From Yponomeuta sedellus (lineage: Eukaryota > Arthropoda > Insecta > Lepidoptera > Yponomeutidae), in NCBI GenBank assembly GCA_934045075.1, contig OW203736.1:18860805-18924804 (forward strand): a stretch of 64,000 bases of DNA, written 5' to 3'. The translations under genes were made by a program, and so were the position numbers. The notes beneath the pieces were generated by a model that saw nothing but the letters and a program-made list of their open reading frames with translations, was not told the DNA's origin and made no database searches. Below, piece after piece: positions 43,248-55,943 of this stretch. The number at the start of each line of letters is the position of its first letter. The stretch's first letter is position 1.

Positions 43248-44625
43248 TGTAGCGTTATTTCGGACGGCTCCGAAATATTTAAGTAATTTTATTAAATAAA
43301 TCGTCACTTAAATAAAAACTTATCAATAATTTAAAACAGAATAAACAAATCAAAATAAAATTAAACTTTTGGATTTTATTTACAAATATACAAACCTTAA
43401 ACTATTTTAAAACATCATATTATCCACTATTTCGATAAGACCGATAAGTTATTCTCGTCGATAGTCTTGTTTCCTATCGATAAAAGAAATCTATTAATAG
43501 ATCGACAACGCTTCCATATCGACTACGTTACATCCTTACGGCGCCGAGGCTCCTTTGTTCTCGAAAAAACTGGTAAGGCCGCGCTGCCGTCGATTGCGAA
43601 CCTGCCAACGCACTCACTCGGCCACGGACCTCTATTTGCGCAAGACGCACGCCAATTTGGACGGGCTCACTATAAGCTCCGCGCGCGCAGTCGACGCGCT
43701 CCTCAATTAATATTATATTTTATTAAAACTGCGAAGTCTAAAATAGTGAATCTTTCCTTCCCCGATATTGGGTAAGTGTGAACAGAATTGCTATATTATT
43801 TTAGGTGGTCATTAGTAGTTATTTAGTATTAAGTGTGTTTGTTAATTTATTAAATCTTAGCTCGCATCTTTCGCCGCGCTAAGCTAATATTAAAAGGTGC
43901 ACATAATGCCGTACTCCACTTGGCTTACCTAACGGCTGCCGTTGTCATGCCAAAATGGCGGCTGTCAAAAATTGCATGATCATTATTGCATCACCCTTTT
44001 TATTTTTCTTCCATCAGCTTTCTTCAAAATTAACAGCTTAAGCTAGCTTGCTTCAAATCATCTATCATTGTATCATCGTTAAAATCATACTGCTAGCTGT
44101 AACCCTTTCGGATATTTTCTAAAACCTTTATTAGCTCATGTAGGTTCATTTTCATCCATTTGTGCTAATCCGTTCCTGGCTTCCGCTACCGCCACAATCA
44201 AACTGGGTTAGGTTCTTCTTCTAGCAGTTGGTGTCGGTACGCGGAACCCATGTCGATAGCTGTGTACTAAGGCGTAGGATTTATTCCCAGGCTCCACCTT
44301 CCGGGTCAAGATCCCGCTGACCACAACCCTCTGCCTCCGTGTTGTGGTGGACATCAAGGCCCTTCTGCCTACAATATTCCTCGGATGTTCCTGAGTGTGG
44401 CCTTTGGACCGCCACGCTAGTCTCACTATCGTCGGGTAGTCGCGCCGGCCAAATCGACTCAGGGGAGTGCCTACCCATCGAATCCAAGGTGAAAGTGACT
44501 GACCAGTGTGTAGGGCCAACTATAATCCACGACCCATAAGTAGTATATTAAATAAATAAGTGATTTGTATAACACTTGTATAGTTTTATTTCTTATAACG
44601 ATACCTAGAAATAGTAGAGGCTACA
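43248..44625. mobile_element. Probable solo LTR (1378 bp)
   Basis: It starts TGTAGC and ends GCTACA, a perfect inverted terminus, with the 4-bp duplication AGTG at 43244-43247 and 44626-44629. No internal coding region is present. It contains a TATCGATA box (about 43475) and a TATAAG-type box before a GC-rich stretch (about 43670), features of insect promoters, plus AATAAA-rich sequence near its end. Reading frames inside (for example 43467-43775) look incidental. An alternative is a non-LTR unit with chance flanks. Confidence 0.65.
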
Positions 44626-44763
44626 AGTGAAGATACCACTGGACGCTGTATAAATCATCTCATTAAGTAGATGCAAAAAGGCCAATATTATTATTATTCA
44701 GCGTTGATGCTGCTTTGGTCTCAAAGTGGAATTGAATTTAGGTACCCCGTCAAAGTGAAGAAA

Positions 44764-45376
44764 CTATAAAAAAAATCCTGCGCTCCTCGATCGCTTCACT
44801 TTCGTAGGCGTTGGTTCATTTTGAAACAACCAAACTGTCGACTGATGCTTTGTTTCTGGATCATATTGAGAAATCCAGGATTCGTCACCTGTCACAGTGT
44901 CGTAAACGCGCCGTGACGAGCCAGCATCAAATTTTTGTAACAAATCACGGCACCAATCCACACGGGCCTGCTTCTGAGCTTCGGTGAGGTTGTGCGGCAC
45001 CCAGCGAAAAATTATTCTCCTTACGGGAAGGTGCTTGTGCAAAATCTTGTGAACACTTCCTGAACCAATCTGCAGTGTATGCTGAATCTTTTCGTACTTA
45101 ATTCGTCTGTTTTCTTGAATTATTTTTTTTACTGCCAGCAAACTTTCTTCGGTGACAGCCGTGATAGGACGACCACTCCTTTGTTCATTCCCTCAAAGTA
45201 AGATGACCGCGTTTGAACTCGCTATACCAGCGGTAGATGGTTGTTTTTGAAGGTCCTTCATTCACAAAAGCAATTCGAAGTCGATCACATGACTCATCAG
45301 GTCTTAAGCCACATTTGAAATAGTATAAAATCATAGCACGAAAATGTTCTGAATGCCGATCCATTTTGGCTCTCAA
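44764..45376 (-). pseudogene. mariner transposase, N-terminal half, frameshifted
   Basis: On the minus strand it starts at or near MDRHSEHFRAMILYYF and covers the first helix-turn-helix (DESCDRLRIAFVNEGPSKTT, IYRWYSEFKRG). After a frame change near 45150-45185 it reads IIQENRRIKYEKIQHTLQIG, HKHLPVRRI, then VTGDESWISQYDPETKHQS with the first catalytic D. The match ends at KVKRSRSAGFFL. The second half is missing here and may be the 42597-43000 fragment beyond the solo LTR. Confidence 0.85.
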
Positions 45377-45551
45377 AAAATGCGGAGGGAAATTTGAAAA
45401 TCGAACAGTAGTATTTTTACTTTTAAATAAATGACGTTTTCATAACAACTACTAGTGGCCAATGTCTTATACATAAAAACTATTTTTCAAAACTTTCTGA
45501 GTGGCCTGGTATAGACAACTCAACTTTCAAATTCAGTTATTATCTAAGACT
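45377..45551. other. Mariner flank up to the BEL-2 target site
   Basis: It probably holds the 5' untranslated part and end of the mariner. I could not identify a matching terminal repeat pair. Confidence 0.35.
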
Positions 45552-45556
45552 ATATT

Positions 45557-46560
45557 TGTCGTGACGAGACACGAATCTAAGCGGTTTTATGTTGGCAACA
45601 CCGGCTGTCAATCATAAATGAGGTAGCTAGAAAAAAAGATAAAAATTCAGAGAGAGAGGCGGACAGGGATCGAGACGCGTGGCGGGAAAAAGGGTGGTGT
45701 GTGCTGGATGGGACGAAGGAGACTCTGGTGAGTGCTTGATGACGGTATCCTATCTTGTACGTGTCTGAGACCAGGGTTTCAACCAATATAAAAGTGATAA
45801 TGTATCCCGAGGCAAGCAAGGGTTTTAGCATACACCTGTAACGGTTTTGACCGAGGTAGGTTGTATTTGTCAAAGCTTGCAAGGGCCGGAGAACTTGACC
45901 CTGGTGTCTCTCGCAAGGAAGCCCAAGAGGGAGCGGACGCGTTCCCTAGGCGGTGACTGTCGGAACGACTATACGCTAGTCGGGTTTGACCGACCTATGA
46001 TGTATGTACAATAAAGTATTGTACAGAGCAGAATCCATGGTAGATAACAGTTCGGGTGTGCGAGAGACTAGTGGAGGAAGTTTGGCAGGGTGTATGGGGA
46101 GTCAGAGGAGCCCTGGGGAGACCCGGGCACTGCCCGGGGGCTCCATGTGTCACCATCTTAGATTGGCTAAGGTTATGGGAAAGTTTTCCGGTCATTATAA
46201 CGGTGTGGGATGGAGTCTACCAAGGCAGACTCCTCGGAGCGCAAACCTCCGTACGGGACGGCCCGACCACCGTGCAGAGAGTAAGACGGGCTACCTTCTC
46301 GGTTGTAGAAGCACTACCCGTTCCATATGAGTATGGCTCTCATGATGAGATATACGGACACACATCGGTGTGGACACGTTCTAGTATGACTAGTTGACAT
46401 AGTTTAATACGCTCTATGTTGGTTGAATCTATGGTGGAAGACTATGCCACTTTGTGTGTATCTTAAGTTTGATGTATTATGTACTATCGACCCACGTGTC
46501 TTATGTCGTTGCGATGTTATTGCCCATCTATTTAGTCATTTGATTATATTCGTCGCGACA
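45557..46560 (+). repeat. BEL-2 5' LTR (1004 bp)
   Basis: It pairs with 53573-54576. Short reading frames inside it occur in both copies and are not called as genes. Confidence 0.97.
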
Positions 46561-48054
46561 TAATTTGGTGGAGGAGCTGGGATCTTCGATTGGGAGCATA
46601 GATACGATAAATTCGTGATAAGCCACTAAGTGGATAGTGTTATGTAGCTAGGTTTCTACCCGTAGCTCCGCTGCTCTGGATGAACGGCTTGGACGAGGAA
46701 GGATTATGATTTTTTCTTTCTTCTTTTCCCAATCGGAGTACCTATTACCCTTCAGTGGAAGTTGGATTAGGGTCGATAGTCGCAAATTGGAATACATAGT
46801 GTTATTTTACACTTGTTTTTTTTTTTTTTTGTTGTACATATGGAAACCCGTTACGTATCCCTTTATGGGTACCTTTTTTATTTTCTTTCGGATTTTATGA
46901 CGGTAGGTGGGTCCGTTGCATACGTGTTTCATACCCACCTTCCTGTTTTTATACTTTAAGCGGATTTATATTTTTGAGTTTATGACTGTACCCTTTGGAA
47001 TTTGACTGACAATCGTGGCCACGACTCTCATGCATGACCTATGTGACTTGACCGATTTCATTTATTTGGGATTTATTTGATCGTTCGTTTTTTTTTCTTT
47101 TCTTTACAACCCCGACTCACATTTTTTGTGAGTCATTTTAATCTGTGGTGTGTCGGTAATTTACGGTTTTTCGTTAAGTTGGCGCAACTGAATTTGGTTC
47201 CTTACGTTCCGGGTTACCGAATATTTTATACTTAGAACATGGCTGATAATTATCACCATGTATAAGTTTTTGTCATTTATGTGTACAATTATATTTCTTT
47301 AGTATGAAAATGTTTGTTTTTCTTTCCTTAACCAGAAATATGCTGAAATTGATTTTATGATACTTCGATACGGATAAGGAACGTAAAAGAGTTAAGCGTG
47401 AAACTGAGTATAACTTTGTCGGTCGATATCGGTTTTTTTTAGGCATTACTTAATTCGCTGATTTTTGGACCGTGTATCATAATTGTTATCGTTTCGTAAA
47501 TAAATTTATGGAAATATTTTGTGTTTTATTTACGTAATTCAGAATTTGAGATGGTGTTGAAGTGATGTGATCACAGAACAATTAAACCAAGATGTGATCG
47601 CAATCATAGTCTGTGATGTCAGTGATTTCCCGCCATTATAAGAAAAAAAAAATTGTTCGATGAAGAAGTTTATTTCTGTGCCATAACAGAATTGAATTGA
47701 ATTTATTTCTGTGTTTTAGACCAATAATTTTGTCAGTGAGACTATATTTTCGTAGTAAATACAACGCAATTGTTTGCTGAAATACTGGTTTTGTGGCCCG
47801 ATAACAATCAATGTTGCAAAAGACCGAAACCCATTCGGTAAGTACTCTGTCGTCACTTAGTTGTAAGAAAACTTAAATTTAGGTATTTTGTTTTCAAGGA
47901 AGGTAAATGTTTGGTATTGCTTTGCTTACAGTCGGCCACAACTATATAAACCTCTCGGCCGAGTCCAGGGACGGAATAAGAAACGAAATAACCATACTGA
48001 CCAACTGGTTTTTAACCAGCGTAATACCTACTTATCGTAGAAGCTACAATCGCA
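46561..48054 (+). other. BEL-2 leader between 5' LTR and gag
   Basis: It is about 1.5 kb with no convincing gene. The start (TTTGGTGGAGGAGCTGGG) is where the primer site should be. A GTAAGT at about 47839 and a CTTACAG at about 47926-47932 could be a leader intron. That is inference. Confidence 0.5.
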
Positions 48055-50787
48055 ATGGAAGAAGCTTTGAGGGTGCGCCTCAAGCTACGACAGGAAAAGC
48101 TTATAGAGTTGCTTAACAAAGGTACTGCGATGTTACGAAGTGAAGGCGTGCCGGAGGAGGAATTTGTGAAGTTGAAGTTAGACATTAAAATGTCTATTGA
48201 AGCCATAGAAAGGCAAATCTCTCAGTTCTTGGAAAAGTGTCCATGTACCGATATGAACATGACATCCTACATGGAGGACCAGCTAAGAGCAGAGGATATG
48301 CTGACCTCAATGGAGACTCTACAACTGACTAATTGTTCTCACCAGCCACAACCAAACCCGACAACTACGAGTAGATTACCTAAGCTTAACCTGGTTAAGT
48401 TCAATGGGGATGTGTTGAAATGGACCGAGTACTGGGACCGGTTCCAAGCAAACATTGGTAGTCGGCCTCTAACAAATGTAGAAAAGCTGTCCTACTTAAT
48501 TAGTACATTAGAAGGCCGAGCTCTAGAGACTGTTGAGGGCCTGGATACAACAAATGCTAATTATGATATAGCTGTGGAGATTCTTCAGAAAAGATTTGGC
48601 TCAAGAAGTCGAGTCATTGATGCTCACTATGAAGCTTTAAATAAACTGCAGAGATGTGCTCATCGTGCTAAAGACTGCAGGTATACCTTGAATTCTGTAG
48701 AGAAGCATTTAAGAGTTTTAACAACTCTCGGAGAAAATGTGGAGAGTAACCAGCTTCGCTTAGTAATAACCAGCAAATTTCCGGAGTCTACATTGTACCA
48801 GGTAAATCTTATGACCGGACAGGATCCCACTGTTGCCAGCATTCGGTCAGCCCTTGATTCTGTAGTAGCAGCACTGGAGAAGTCTGAAGTTGTTCCTAAC
48901 ATAGCTGATCCATCCCCATCAACTAGCTCCGCAGCCATACCCTTAGCTTCTACATCTGCATTACATGTCAAGGCAACTGATAGAGAGCAAAAGGGGCGTA
49001 TACGACCACCCCACATGAAAAGGAAGCAGGACAGGGAATTTAATGTGACCAAGCGCCCCAGAAAAGAGTGTGTCTTCTGTAAAGGTGATCATTACAGTGA
49101 CACATGTAGGGTCTATCGGACTGACTTTCAAAGGAAATCTAAACTGAAAGGCAAATGCTATAGATGCCTTAATAACGGCCACATAGCCAGGACGTGTAAG
49201 ACTAAAGTTACCTGCTATTACTGCAAAGGATCACATAATCGAGTACTCTGCAAAAATAGAGATAATGGGAAAGAAAGAAAAAAGAATGCAACAACAGCCG
49301 CAGTAGAAAAGGAAATACTCGGTAAGACTACAGAGGGCCCACTCACTTTAATTAAGGATGGAAATGTGTGCTTACTTACCAATAAGACACAATATTACTT
49401 GCAGACGGCGACAGCTCGCGCCAGAAACAAGACCAATGAAGCCCCTCTACGTCTCCTTCTGGATTCTGGGAGCTAGAGGAGCTACATTACAAAAAGATTA
49501 GCCGAAATTCTGCAAGTGAACCCAGACCAAGATGACCGTTTATTAATTTATACCTTTGGAAGTAACGAGCCCCATGAAATAGTGAGTCCCTCAACAGAAA
49601 TCACTTTGCTGACCAGCCGAGGAGTAGCTAAATCTTTGAGGGTGAACATTGTGCCCCATATTACTGACAAGGTTCCAGTTCCCAGAGTTGACACAAGTGA
49701 TATAGTAGACCTACCAGCAGATGACGGCAGCATGGGCGATCAAATTGATGTGTTGATTGGTAATGACCATTATTTTTCCCTTCTGAGAGAACAGCGGCTG
49801 AAAATGGGTACCAATTGGTTCCTTCAAGACACTGATCTAGGATGGATAGTATCTGGACCTGTAAGTGGCGAAACTCAGAGTGACCTCTCGTTGGTTACCT
49901 ACTGCCAACACCATGAGCCAAGTTGTCCTTATTTCGCAGAACCAGACCTACCTTTACGGAATGTAGATATGAAATTTATGTGGTCCCTCGAGAGCATCGG
50001 CATATTAGATTCTCCTAAGACAACGCACGAGGAAGAGGCAGTAAAGCATTATAATGAAACCGTGAGATATTCAGATGGAAGATATGAGGTAAAATGGCCA
50101 TGGGTATCCTATCCATCGGACTTGCCTACCAATTTTGGTTTGTCAATCGGCCGCCTACGAAGCCTGCTTAAGAGAGCAGATGAAAACACATTGCGCGATT
50201 ACGAGGATATTCTTGATGAACAATTAAGAAACGGAGTTATAGAATTGGTAGAAAGTCAGACAATACCAGTATGCCAAAGGAGTCCACCAATTCATTACTT
50301 GCCACATCACATTGTGAAGCAAACTGGCAAGAGAGGACGAATCGTCTACGACGCATCTGCCAAAACTGGTGACCAAAGAAGTCTAAATGAAGGTATGTAC
50401 AAAGGTCCTTCGCTCTTGGAAGATTTAACAGGGCTACTTGTGAAATTCCGTTTGAACAGAATTGGCATATCTGCAGATATTGAAAAGGCCTTTCTTCAGA
50501 TAGGCCTTCAGCCTGAGGACCGTGATGTGACCAGATTTCTGTGGGTCAAGGACGTCAACAAGGAATTAACAGAAGACAACCTACTTCATTATAGGTTCTG
50601 TAGGGTTCCGTTCGGAGTAATTGCTAGCCCATTCCTACTCACTGCTACAATAAGACATCATATGTCTCAGACGAATAACGACCTAATAAGAAGAGTAGCG
50701 AACAGATGTTATGTGGACAATTTGGTCACCGGAGCCACATCACAAACAGAAGCAATTTGTTTATACCAGGATACCAGAAACTCTTAA
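48055..50787 (+). pseudogene. BEL-2 gag, protease and RT start, with an internal UAG
   Basis: One frame runs from 48055 to 50787, broken only by TAG at 49474-49476 (codon 474). Gag covers about residues 1-400: a helical start, a DUF1759-type centre (LPKLNLVKFNGDVLKWTEYW) and three knuckles beginning at Cys339 (CVFCKGDHYSDTC, CYRCLNNGHIARTC, CYYCKGSHNRVLC). The protease starts with LLDSGS at residues 468-473, and the UAG follows at once. RT then has VYDASAKTG, ISADIEKAFLQI and VPFGVIASPF. Its active site reads YVDN instead of YVDD, a form I recall from some BEL/Pao elements. The frame is lost at about 50780, so pol continues in another frame. Confidence 0.92.
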
Positions 50788-53539
50788 TGATATGTCTATG
50801 AACATTAGGGACTGGGTATCTAATGATAAGGATTTTTTGGAGCAAATCCCTAAGGAGTATCAAGCAAAGGAACAGAACGAGGTAAAAGTGCTTGGACTCA
50901 CCTGGACACCTCAAGATGATATGTTGCATCTCAAGAACCCGAAGCTAGAAATGATCACCTTGAAAAAGCCAAGCAAGAAAGTTGTTTTGAGCACTCTAAG
51001 TCGACTTTATGATCCATGTGGTTTCGTCTCTCCTCTAGTACTGCCAGCAAAATTAATATTCCAAGAATTGTGCATCAGAAAATTAAAATGGAATTCGCCA
51101 CTCCCTGCAGATTTGGAACACTCCTGGGGTGATGCCGTTGAAAACTTAAACGCTGCAATGGACGTTAAACTCCCACGATACATTGCCAGCAATTTGGAAA
51201 CCGAATGCGATGTGCAATATGAACTACACTGTTTCACTGATGCTTCAAACAATGCTTATGCAGCGGTGGTGTACATCGTATCAAGAGGATTGAACAGTGC
51301 CGCCACCGCCCTCTTGATGTCTAAGTCACGAATAACACCCGCTGAAGACAAGACTGCGCTCAAGATACCTCGACTCGAACTCCTAGGCTTCTTAATCGGT
51401 AATAGGTTGTTAAAGTATGTTGCTGGATGTATAGACCTGCCTATAAGGAAGAAGTACTTGTGGACAGACAGCCTAATTGTGCTTGCCTGGATGAGGACTG
51501 AACGACTCTTACCACCGTTTGTATCCAGACGTGTTATGGAGATCAAACAACAGGGTGATGTAGAAAGACGCTATGTGCCTACACAGTTAAATCCAGCAGA
51601 TGTAGCAACGAGACCAAATGCTATTAAGGAGAGATCGCGGTTATGGTTTTCGGGACCTGAGTTCCTTATCGAGAAGGAAGAGGATTGGACATTTCAAGAA
51701 GCAGTTCCTGAGAAAAGTTTATACTCGGCGGGGAGGGCTCTGGAAGTAATAGTGGACGGTCCAGAGATGACTGATAAAGGCTACGAAAATTACGACACTT
51801 CTGTGGTTGAGGAAGATGCGACGGTGTTCTCTGAGCCAATTACAGAAACTCTGCTTCAAATCAAAGAAACACAAAAACAGTTCTTTCCGGAAGAAACAGC
51901 AGGAAAAGTAACACACCTCACTAGAAATCTTGGTCTGTTTACCGATAGCGAAGGCATCTTGAGATGTGGCGGACGTATGAGTAATACTGGTTGGTCATAT
52001 GATAGGAAGCATCCAATTTTGTTACCGAAAGACTGCGACCTGACAAAGGAACTGATCTTAAAAGTCCATAAAGAGAATTATCATGTTGGAGTTTCACACA
52101 CGCTTAGTATCGTTCGTAAGAAATTCTGGATACCTCAAGGGAGGGCGCAAGTGCAAAAGGTTCTGAAGAAATGTGCGCAGTGCATCAAGCACGGAGGTGG
52201 ACCGTACTCACTGCCACCCACGCCTGCGCTACCTGAGGAGAGGGTCAAACTTAGTTCTCCATTCACTTTCAGCGGTATGGATTATCTTGGTCCTCTCTTT
52301 GTCGAGACACCTAAAGGCAGGGAGAAAAGGTGGATAAGCCTGTTTACTTGCCTCGCAGTAAGAGCAATACATTTAGAGGTAGTGAACGATTTGACAGCAG
52401 AGCAGTGCTTATTGGGCTTGAGAAGATTTATGGCAACCAGAGGTAAACCAAAAATGATAGTGTCTGATAATGCTACACAATTTAAATTGATAGGGGAGAT
52501 CCTAGCTGACCCACTGTGCGTCAAGAGTGGTATTCGGTGGAAATTTATTCCTCAACTTGCACCGTGGCATGGAGGCGTGTATGAACGTCTGATCGCTCTT
52601 GTGAAGAACTGTTTGAAACGCACTTTGGGCAAACATCTACTGCAAGATGGTCAACTGCTGACTGTTACCAAAGAGGTAGAAGCAGTGGTAAACTCACGAC
52701 CTCTGACAAATGTGGGTGCAGAAATGGAGCATGTTCTTACACCAGCAGATTTTCTGTCTCTTGGTACTTGTTTGGAGTTCATACCAATGCCAGATCAAAA
52801 CATGAGAGCGTCTGCGGCTAGAGTGAACTTACTGCAAAGTTGGAAAAGAGGTCAAGTTATATTAGCAGAATTCAGGAAGATGTTTAGTGAGCAGTACCTG
52901 CCTAGCCTTCGTGAGAAACATAGGGAACGCCCTAAGCAACCCAGAGTTACTTCGGATAAGTCGCCAAGCGTGGGTGACGTAGTTCAAATCAAAGATGACT
53001 CTCACAAGAACCGAAATAACTGGAAGGTTGGAAGGATCACTGCTTTAATAAAAGGTAAAGATGGTCAATGCCGAGTCGCAAAGGTGATGGCGGGGGATCA
53101 AGAATTCATTCGGTCAGTAGGTCATTTATATCCTTTAGAGGCAGATTTAGTTGACCGAGAGAGAAACGGGGTCATTGAACCGGTTGGAGAAGGTTCTAAG
53201 TTAATGGAAGAAGACATGTGTTTTCCTATGGAGGAAGTCTTCTCAGAAGGTCAATTGGAGAAGCCGGAAGGAGTTGTCGCTGACCGAACCAAGCCAGTAG
53301 AAGTCTATGAACCACCGCTGAATGAGGTGCCTCTTGAGATAGAGGTCGCCGAGGCTCCCGATGCTATGGATGAAGTTGCCATAACTGAGGTGGACCAAGC
53401 GGAAGTTCCGCCAGAGCCTCGAGATGATGGGCGGCCCCTACGAGATGACGATCTGGACCTGAGGGTCAGGAGAGAGGCCGCAGTGCGAGCTCGGCAGAAA
53501 ATTGCCGAGTGGACTCGTCATCTTCTTGCTGTGTTGTAA
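50711..53539 (+). pseudogene. BEL-2 pol: RT end, RNase H, integrase
   Basis: This continues the previous entry after a one-base shift near 50780. It holds the RT connection (VLGLTWTPQDD, LSRLYDPCGFVSP), RNase H (CFTDASNNAYAAVVY, LWTDSLIVLAW), the integrase zinc region (HKENYHVGVSH, CAQCI) and the integrase core (SGMDYLGPL, VSDNATQF, APWHGGVYERL). A C-terminal domain (VGDVVQIKDD, WKVGRI) follows, and an acidic tail with DDGRPLRDDDLDLRVRREA ends at the 3' LTR. The part after 50780 is open. It is inactive in this copy unless translation recoding bridges both breaks. Confidence 0.92.
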
Positions 53540-53572
53540 CCCCTTTTCGCCCTTCCGTCTCGCCGCCGGGAG

Positions 53573-54576
53573 TGTCGTGACGAGACACGAATCTAAGCGG
53601 TTTTATGTTGGCAACACCGGCTGTCAATCATAAATGAGGTAGCTAGAAAAAAAGATAAAAATTCAGAGAGAGAGGCGGACAGGGATCGAGACGCGTGGCG
53701 GGAAAAAGGGTGGTGTGTGCTGGATGGGACGAAGGAGACTCTGGTGAGTGCTTGATGACGGTATCCTATCTTGTACGTGTCTGAGACCAGGGTTTCAACC
53801 AATATAAAAGTGATAATGTATCCCGAGGCAAGCAAGGGTTTTAGCATACACCTGTAACGGTTTTGACCGAGGTAGGTTGTATTTGTCAAAGCTTGCAAGG
53901 GCCGGAGAACTTGACCCTGGTGTCTCTCGCACGGAAGCCCAAGAGGGAGCGGACGCGTTCCCTAGGCGGTGACTGTCGGAACGACTATACGCTAGTCGGG
54001 TTTGACCGACCTATGATGTATGTACAATAAAGTATTGTACAGAGCAGAATCCATGGTAGATAACAGTTCGGGTGTGCGAGAGACTAGTGGAGGAAGTTTG
54101 GCAGGGTGTATGGGGAGTCAGAGGAGCCCTGGGGAGACCCGGGCACTGCCCGGGGGCTCCATGTGTCACCATCTTAGATTGGCTAAGGTTATGGGAAAGT
54201 TTTCCGGTCATTATAACGGTGTGGGATGGAGTCTACCAAGGCAGACTCCTCGGAGCGCAAACCTCCGTACGGGACGGCCCGACCACCGTGCAGAGAGTAA
54301 GACGGGCTACCTTCTCGGTTGTAGAAGCACTACCCGTTCCATATGAGTATGGCTCTCATGATGAGATATACGGACACACATCGGTGTGGACACGTTCTAG
54401 TATGACTAGTTGACATAGTTTAATACGCTCTATGTTGGTTGAATCTATGGTGGAAGACTATGCCACTTTGTGTGTATCTTAAGTTTGATGTATTATGTAC
54501 TATCGACCCACGTGTCTTATGTCGTTGCGATGTTATTGCCCATCTATTTAGTCATTTGATTATATTCGTCGCGACA
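53573..54576 (+). repeat. BEL-2 3' LTR (1004 bp)
   Basis: It is identical to the 5' LTR except for one base, and is followed by the target duplication ATATT. Confidence 0.97.
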
Positions 54577-54581
54577 ATATT

Positions 54582-55697
54582 TGCATGAATTCAAAATTAT
54601 ACTTTTTTCATTTTGCGGATTTTCCGTTAGTATGAGGTGTGAAGTCTACATTTAAGGCAATTTGAGGGTAAGGAACATTTCAATGCAACATTTTAAGGAC
54701 GCGGTCAGAAAACTAGAGATTCGAATTAGGTATTGTGAATGAAAAACAATTTTACGCAAGTGATCTTTAATTAGTACCTTAGGAAGCAATAGAAACATTA
54801 AAAATGAATGTGACATTGATAAAATATATAGATATGCAGCACAGCATTCAAGTTCCCATTTTCTTAGTTGTTGAAATTACCCGGTTCACAACTTTTGATT
54901 TCAGATATACCACTAAGCCTAATTACTTGTAAATTTCTATATTACTTGTTACTATAAATTCTTCTTAGTCTGTACCTACGCTCTACTGAGCAGTCGTGGT
55001 CTTCAAAAAAAGGCTTCATTATAGGCTAATGTTGCGTGTCTCACGATGTCTCGCCGACGTTTACAATATTTACAGAATATTTCGTTGTATTCACTTCAAA
55101 AATAAATAATTTAATTAATAACAGTACCTACGGAACCCTTCGTGCGCAAGTCAGACTCGGACTTGGCCAGTTGATTTTTTTACTTACTATGCTTGCTTGC
55201 TAGATACCGATTTGGTACCTAATCCATAATTATACAAATTAGACATATTCATGCCTGCTCACACACTTTGTTCATTCATCGCATGGGTGCTATAAAACTA
55301 TTATAACGAAGAACTAATTATTTTAGATGTTCTACAAATGTAGTTTGTTGTAGATTCAACACTAGTAATTTGTATCTTTTTACATTTACATCAGCTCTTC
55401 TAAATAGGTAGATCAGATTTCTGTTGGTAGAAAGTAAAACAAACGCAATCATTTTTCGTCCAACGAACGATTGCGCTCGGGGTGCCAGGCGACGTTGCCA
55501 AGTAGTGCGGGGTGAGTACCTAGGCGACGCGTCGTTGCCAAGTTGCCCTAGCAACATCTCTGCATCCATCGCCGTGTGTGGGAGCGTGTTTTACTTTTGA
55601 GAGTAGGTATGTTCTGCGTAAGATTGTAAACGTAGGTAGTGATTATATACTCTGATTGTAAGCACGTGATATGTGAGTAAGCTACCTATGCTCTGGG
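54582..55697. other. Unassigned DNA with repeat tail
   Basis: No gene. TTCACAACTTTTGATTTC at 54895-54912 also occurs as its complement near 42425-42445. CGGAACCCTTCGTGCGCAAG at 55132 is a lepidopteran repeat tail matching the family at 40719. Confidence 0.45.
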
Positions 55698-55708
55698 TAG
55701 GGGGAGGT

Positions 55709-55943
55709 GGGGCAGCTTCATACAGTTTTTATATTTTGCCGTACAGATTTTTCTCTAGTATCAATATCTTAATCAATTCCTCAAAAACTAATAGTCTTGC
55801 TTTCTGACTTTATATCAAAAATATGTAATTTGTGTAAATATGCTTGTGCGGTCTTCTGTCAAAGTTAGTAAAAAAAAGTAATAATGTATGAAAGTGCCCC
55901 GCATGAGGGGCACTTTCATACACGCTATGGGGCAGATTCATAC
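55709..55943. promoter_or_regulatory. Left array of probable transposase sites
   Basis: GGGGCAGCTTCATAC-type motifs occur at 55709-55723, 55885-55900 (inverted), 55907-55922 and 55929-55943. The two middle copies form a perfect 16-bp inverted pair around a 6-base loop. In pogo-like elements the N-terminal helix-turn-helix domains bind such repeats. Confidence 0.8.

Larger units (their letters stand above)
45557..54576 (+). mobile_element. BEL/Pao LTR retrotransposon (BEL-2), very young
   Basis: The LTRs are 45557-46560 and 53573-54576, each 1004 bp, starting TGTCGTGACG and ending CGTCGCGACA. I see a single difference (near 45914 and 53930, A versus C). The 5-bp duplication ATATT flanks it at 45552-45556 and 54577-54581. 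The near identity means very recent insertion. Gag-pol has one UAG and one frameshift despite this young age. Confidence 0.97.

Noticed and set aside
43467..43775. 102-residue plus-strand frame
   Set aside because: It lies in the putative solo LTR across promoter-like sequence and has no domain.
44208..44519. 103-residue minus-strand frame in GC-rich sequence
   Set aside because: No motif is seen, and it lies in the solo LTR; open by composition.
45577..45882. 101-residue minus-strand frame, repeated at 53593-53898
   Set aside because: It lies in the LTR and is antisense to the element; no recognisable features.
46004..46397. Two overlapping frames of about 110 residues in the BEL-2 5' LTR, with identical copies at 54020-54413
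   Set aside because: They occur only because the LTR is duplicated. There are no domains, and the codon pattern does not look coding.
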